The notes under the pieces: generated by a model
Told to the model about the DNA's origin: nothing
Databases searched by the model: none
What the model saw: only the letters and a program-made list of their open reading frames with translations
Shown: positions 13,539 to 15,826 of the stretch, one piece after another
Position numbering within the stretch: position 1 is the stretch's first letter
Layout: every line of letters starts with the position of its first letter
DNA from: Bacillota bacterium
Lineage (GTDB): Bacteria; Bacillota; Sulfobacillia; JAJZYS01; JAJYTV01
DNA length: 15,826 bases
Direction of reading: 5' to 3'
Assembly (NCBI GenBank): GCA_021786135.1
Contig: JAJYNV010000068.1
Location: 1-15,826, forward strand
Translations under genes and position numbers: made by a program

Positions 13539-13928
13539 ATGGTCGACCGCTGGCTTGCGAACGACTGGGTGCTGCGCGTGCTCTCGCTCTTCCTGGCCAT
13601 AGGGATATGGGCGAACCTTGCCTTGCCGCAGAATCCCACAGTGGCGAATCCCACAGTGGCGCGGACGTTTCGCGCCCTGCCGGTGGCTGTAGAGAACGCC
13701 GGTCACTTGCACGTGCAAGTGAAGCCAGCCTCCGTCGCCGTCGAGATCCGGGGTCCATCCGACATCGTCAACGCACTGCCGCCCAGTGCCATTCGCGTGG
13801 TCGCAGACGTACCCTATGCACAGCCAGGCACCTACAGGGTCAAACTCAGTGTCGACGCGCCTGTGGCGGGAACCCAGGTGGTACGGGTGGTTCCGGACCA
13901 CTCGAACGTGGAGCTGCACGCGCCTTAG
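13539..13928 (+). CDS. cdaR: Minimal CdaR (single YbbR-domain protein)
   Basis: CdaR is a membrane-anchored protein with extracellular YbbR domains that modulates CdaA. This version has only 129 residues: a short cytoplasmic tail, one membrane segment (about 11-30, VLRVLSLFLAIGIWANLAL) and a single YbbR-like domain (about 45-125, with V.VEIRGPSDIVNALPPSAIRVVADVPYAQPGTYRVKLSV). Family members in Bacillus carry several YbbR repeats in a far longer protein. The gene is intact, with GGAGGG (13525-13530) before ATG 13539 and a normal stop 26 bases before glmM, so this looks like a naturally short form rather than a broken gene. The linker after the membrane segment contains a duplicated NPTVA encoded by a perfect 15-bp tandem repeat. 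Confidence 0.85.
   Translation: MVDRWLANDWVLRVLSLFLAIGIWANLALPQNPTVANPTVARTFRALPVAVENAGHLHVQVKPASVAVEIRGPSDIVNALPPSAIRVVADVPYAQPGTYRVKLSVDAPVAGTQVVRVVPDHSNVELHAP
13631..13661 (+). repeat. Perfect 15-bp tandem duplication inside cdaR
   Basis: The unit GAATCCCACAGTGGC occurs twice in direct tandem (13631-13645 and 13646-13660), and the identity runs one base further. It is in frame and encodes NPTVA-NPTVA in the linker between the CdaR membrane segment and its YbbR domain. Perfect identity at the DNA level suggests recent slippage. Confidence 0.95.
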
Positions 13929-13954
13929 CATTTGATTCCAGGAGGTCACGCGAC

Positions 13955-15274
13955 TTGCGACTTTTCGGCACAGATGGCGTCCGCGGCGTTGCCAACCAGG
14001 ACCTCACCCCAGACCTCGCCCTCGCGCTGGGACGTGCGGCCGCCCGGGTACTCGGGGGTGATGGCGAGACACGCATCCTGGTTGGGCGCGACACCCGCCT
14101 TTCCGGTCCGATGCTCGAAGCGGCACTCGCCGCGGGTGTCATGTCCGCGGGCGCGGAAGTCGTGTCGGCGGGCGTCCTGCCTACCGCGGGTGTCGCCTAT
14201 CTCGCCGAGCGCCACGCCTTCCACGCGGGTGTGATGATCTCGGCGTCCCACAACCCTGTCGAGGACAACGGCATCAAGTTCTTCGCGGCGGACGGGCACA
14301 AGCTGCCGGATGCCGTCGAGGACGAGATCGAGGCGGAGATGCGACGGCGCCCCGCCGGCCCCGTCGGTGCCGGCGTTGGCCGCCTGAGGCACGACCCTGG
14401 CCTGCGCGAGGAATACCTCGCGCATCTGACGCAGCTTGTGCGCCGGCCCTACAGCGGCGGCGTGGTGCTGGATGCGGCGCACGGCGCCGCCACAGCAGTT
14501 CTGCCGCTAGCTTTCTCGCCAGCCGCAAGGCGTGTCGCGGTGCTCTGCGCGGAGGCGGACGGAGCGCGGATCAATGTAGCTTGCGGCTCGACATCGCCCG
14601 GCTATCTGAAGGAACACTATCAGGCGTTCGGCGGTACCGTGGGCTTGGCCTTCGACGGCGATGCCGACCGGCTGATCGCCGTAGACGAAGAGGGAGAGAT
14701 CTGCGACGGTGACGTCATCCTCGCCCTTTTGGCCACCTGGCTCAAGGCGCGGGGGGAACTCGAGCCGTCCAAGGTGGCGCTCACTGTGATGTCGAACGGC
14801 GGCGTGCGCGACTTTCTCGCGCAGGAGGGGGTCGCGAGCGTCGTCACCCGTGTCGGCGACCGCTATGTGATCGAAGCGATGCGCCAGGAGAACATCCTGC
14901 TCGGAGGCGAGCAGTCCGGGCACATCATCTACCGTCAGGCGAGCACGACCGGCGATGGCATCGCGACCGGCATCCTCCTGCTTTCTGCGCTCGAGGAGAC
15001 AGGCGTGCGTCTCGCGGATTTCCGTCGCCGCATTCCGCACTATCCCCAACTGCTGAGAAGTGTGCGCGTGGCGGACCGCGACACGTCGCTCCGCTCGACC
15101 CGATACCTCGAAACACTGGCTGCCGCAGAGGCGGGGCTCGCAGGCAGCGGCCGCGTGCTGGTGCGGCCATCCGGGACAGAGCCTGTCGTGCGGGTAATGG
15201 TCGAGGCACAGCAGGAGGAGCTTGCGGACCGCTGGCTCGAGCGGCTCTGCTCGGCTCTGGCGCAAGGGGACTGA
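13955..15274 (+). CDS. glmM: Phosphoglucosamine mutase
   Basis: GlmM converts glucosamine-6-phosphate to glucosamine-1-phosphate, the step before UDP-GlcNAc for peptidoglycan; it also binds and inhibits CdaA in several Gram-positive species. The 439 residues are near the usual 445-450. Landmarks are the N-terminal RLFGTDGVRG, the phosphoserine loop ISASHNP (second Ser about 98), the metal loop DGDADR (D234, D236, D238), the sugar loop GGEQSGHI, and the phosphate-binding RPSGTEP (from about R404). TTG 13955 is the start because AGGAGGT (13940-13946) precedes it and the family begins exactly here. A much longer open frame from 13196 overlaps cdaA and cdaR and is an artefact. The gene ends before the terminator at 15322-15360. 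Confidence 0.97.
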   Translation: MRLFGTDGVRGVANQDLTPDLALALGRAAARVLGGDGETRILVGRDTRLSGPMLEAALAAGVMSAGAEVVSAGVLPTAGVAYLAERHAFHAGVMISASHNPVEDNGIKFFAADGHKLPDAVEDEIEAEMRRRPAGPVGAGVGRLRHDPGLREEYLAHLTQLVRRPYSGGVVLDAAHGAATAVLPLAFSPAARRVAVLCAEADGARINVACGSTSPGYLKEHYQAFGGTVGLAFDGDADRLIAVDEEGEICDGDVILALLATWLKARGELEPSKVALTVMSNGGVRDFLAQEGVASVVTRVGDRYVIEAMRQENILLGGEQSGHIIYRQASTTGDGIATGILLLSALEETGVRLADFRRRIPHYPQLLRSVRVADRDTSLRSTRYLETLAAAEAGLAGSGRVLVRPSGTEPVVRVMVEAQQEELADRWLERLCSALAQGD

Positions 15275-15321
15275 CGGGGCCGCCGCAGCGCACGACGCGT
15301 GGGCAGGCATCCGCACGGAAA

Positions 15322-15360
15322 AGGCAACCGGGGTCCGCACAGCGCGGGCCCCGGTTGTCT
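15322..15360. terminator. Bidirectional intrinsic terminator between glmM and rpoD
   Basis: A 17-bp stem (15322-15338 with 15344-15360, two G-U pairs on the plus-strand transcript, loop ACAGC) lies between the convergent glmM and rpoD genes. The strongest U-tract serves the minus strand: past the stem on that strand the sequence reads TTTTCC or TTTCC. On the plus strand the stem ends GTTGTCT without a clean T-run. It most likely ends rpoD transcription and probably glmM as well. Confidence 0.85.
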
Positions 15361-15370
15361 ATCTGATGAT

Positions 15371-15826
15371 CTACTCGAGAAAGTCCTTGAGCTGCTTTGC
15401 GCGACTCGGATGGCGAAGCTTGCGCAGCGCCTTCGCCTCGATCTGGCGGATGCGCTCACGCGTCACGCCGAAGGCGTGGCCGACCTCCTCCAGGGTGCGG
15501 GCGCGCCCATCCTCGAGGCCGAAGCGCAGTTCGAGCACCTTCTGCTCGCGCGGCGTCATCGTGGCGAGCACCTCGCCGATCTGCTCGCGCAGCAGGAGAT
15601 AGCTTGCGGCGTCAGCGGGGGATTCGGCCTCCTCGTCCTCGATGAAATCCGCGAGGTGCGAGTCGCCCTCGTCACCGATCGGCGTCTCGAGCGAGACAGG
15701 CTCCTGCGCCACCTTCATGATCTCGCGCACGCGCTCGGCCGACACATCCATCTCGTCCGCGATCTCCTCGGCTGTCGGCTCGCGGCCGAGGTCCTGCAGC
15801 AGTTGGCGCTGCGTGCGCACGAGGCG
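15371..15826 (-). CDS. rpoD: Primary sigma factor RpoD/SigA, C-terminal part (5' end outside window)
   Basis: The housekeeping sigma factor directs RNA polymerase to -10/-35 promoters. About 151 C-terminal residues are present and the frame is open through the right edge, so the GTG at 15820 is internal. The visible part starts with RLVRTQRQLLQDLGREPTAEEIADEMDVS (region 3), followed by the RpoD hallmark PVSLETPIGDEGDSHLADFIED (region 3.2 linker). Region 4 follows with TMTPREQKVLELRFGL and the -35-binding helix-turn-helix TLEEVGHAFGVTRERIRQIEAKALRKLR. The C-terminal KDFLE is typical. These features separate it from alternative sigma factors. DnaG, its frequent upstream neighbour, would be off the right edge. 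Confidence 0.97.
   Translation of the reverse strand, partial: RLVRTQRQLLQDLGREPTAEEIADEMDVSAERVREIMKVAQEPVSLETPIGDEGDSHLADFIEDEEAESPADAASYLLLREQIGEVLATMTPREQKVLELRFGLEDGRARTLEEVGHAFGVTRERIRQIEAKALRKLRHPSRAKQLKDFLE

Noticed and set aside
11757..13949. 730-codon open frame on the minus strand
   Set aside because: It lies antisense to rex, the GNAT-like gene, cdaA and cdaR, all with clear families. Its translation is low-complexity Arg/Pro/Ala-rich text typical of a GC-rich shadow frame.
13196..13954. Long upstream extension of glmM
   Set aside because: It overlaps cdaA and cdaR in another frame; GlmM begins at TTG 13955 with a ribosome site just upstream.

Overview
The window is a GC-rich stretch of ordinary chromosome. 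Its gene set and gene order point to a Gram-positive member of the Bacillota (Firmicutes): rapZ-yvcK-whiA, cdaA-cdaR-glmM, the redox repressor Rex, a YvlD-type small membrane protein, a SleL/YaaH-like GH18 enzyme and a primary sigma factor. Several starts are TTG or GTG, and many adjacent genes overlap by 1-4 bases. I cannot name the genus from sequence alone. The GH18 enzyme hints at an endospore former, but that is inference. No mobile elements, CRISPR arrays, rRNA or tRNA genes were seen.

Layout. Positions 2-1135 (+) hold the 3' part of uvrC, which faces a GH18 glycosidase gene (1201-2415, -); a strong hairpin lies between them. A second minus-strand gene (2648-3388) encodes an exported or membrane-anchored protein with two related domains and has its own terminator. 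From about 3431 a plus-strand operon begins: YvlD-like membrane protein, Cof-type HAD phosphatase, beta-lactamase-family serine hydrolase, RapZ, membrane-anchored YvcK, WhiA and an oligopeptide-type substrate-binding lipoprotein (to 10395). After a 183-base gap with a likely promoter, a second plus-strand operon runs 10579-15274: long-chain polyprenyl diphosphate synthase, Rex, a GNAT-like protein, the c-di-AMP cyclase CdaA, a very short CdaR, and GlmM. It meets the 3' part of rpoD (15371-15826, -) at a shared bidirectional terminator.

How the genes fit together. Much of the window concerns cell-envelope precursor supply and its control. RapZ and YvcK (GlmR) are known in other bacteria to act around GlcN-6-P/UDP-GlcNAc supply. 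GlmM makes GlcN-1-P and is known to interact with CdaA. The polyprenyl synthase makes long prenyl chains, likely for menaquinone. Rex would tie its operon to the NADH/NAD+ state. No wholly new system is evident. The points most worth a second look are a Rex-like half-site overlapping the promoter of the operon that encodes Rex, a 32-codon possible leader ORF before the prenyl synthase, the minimal one-domain CdaR with a fresh 15-bp tandem duplication, the RHH variant of the CdaA RHR motif, and the internally duplicated exported protein.
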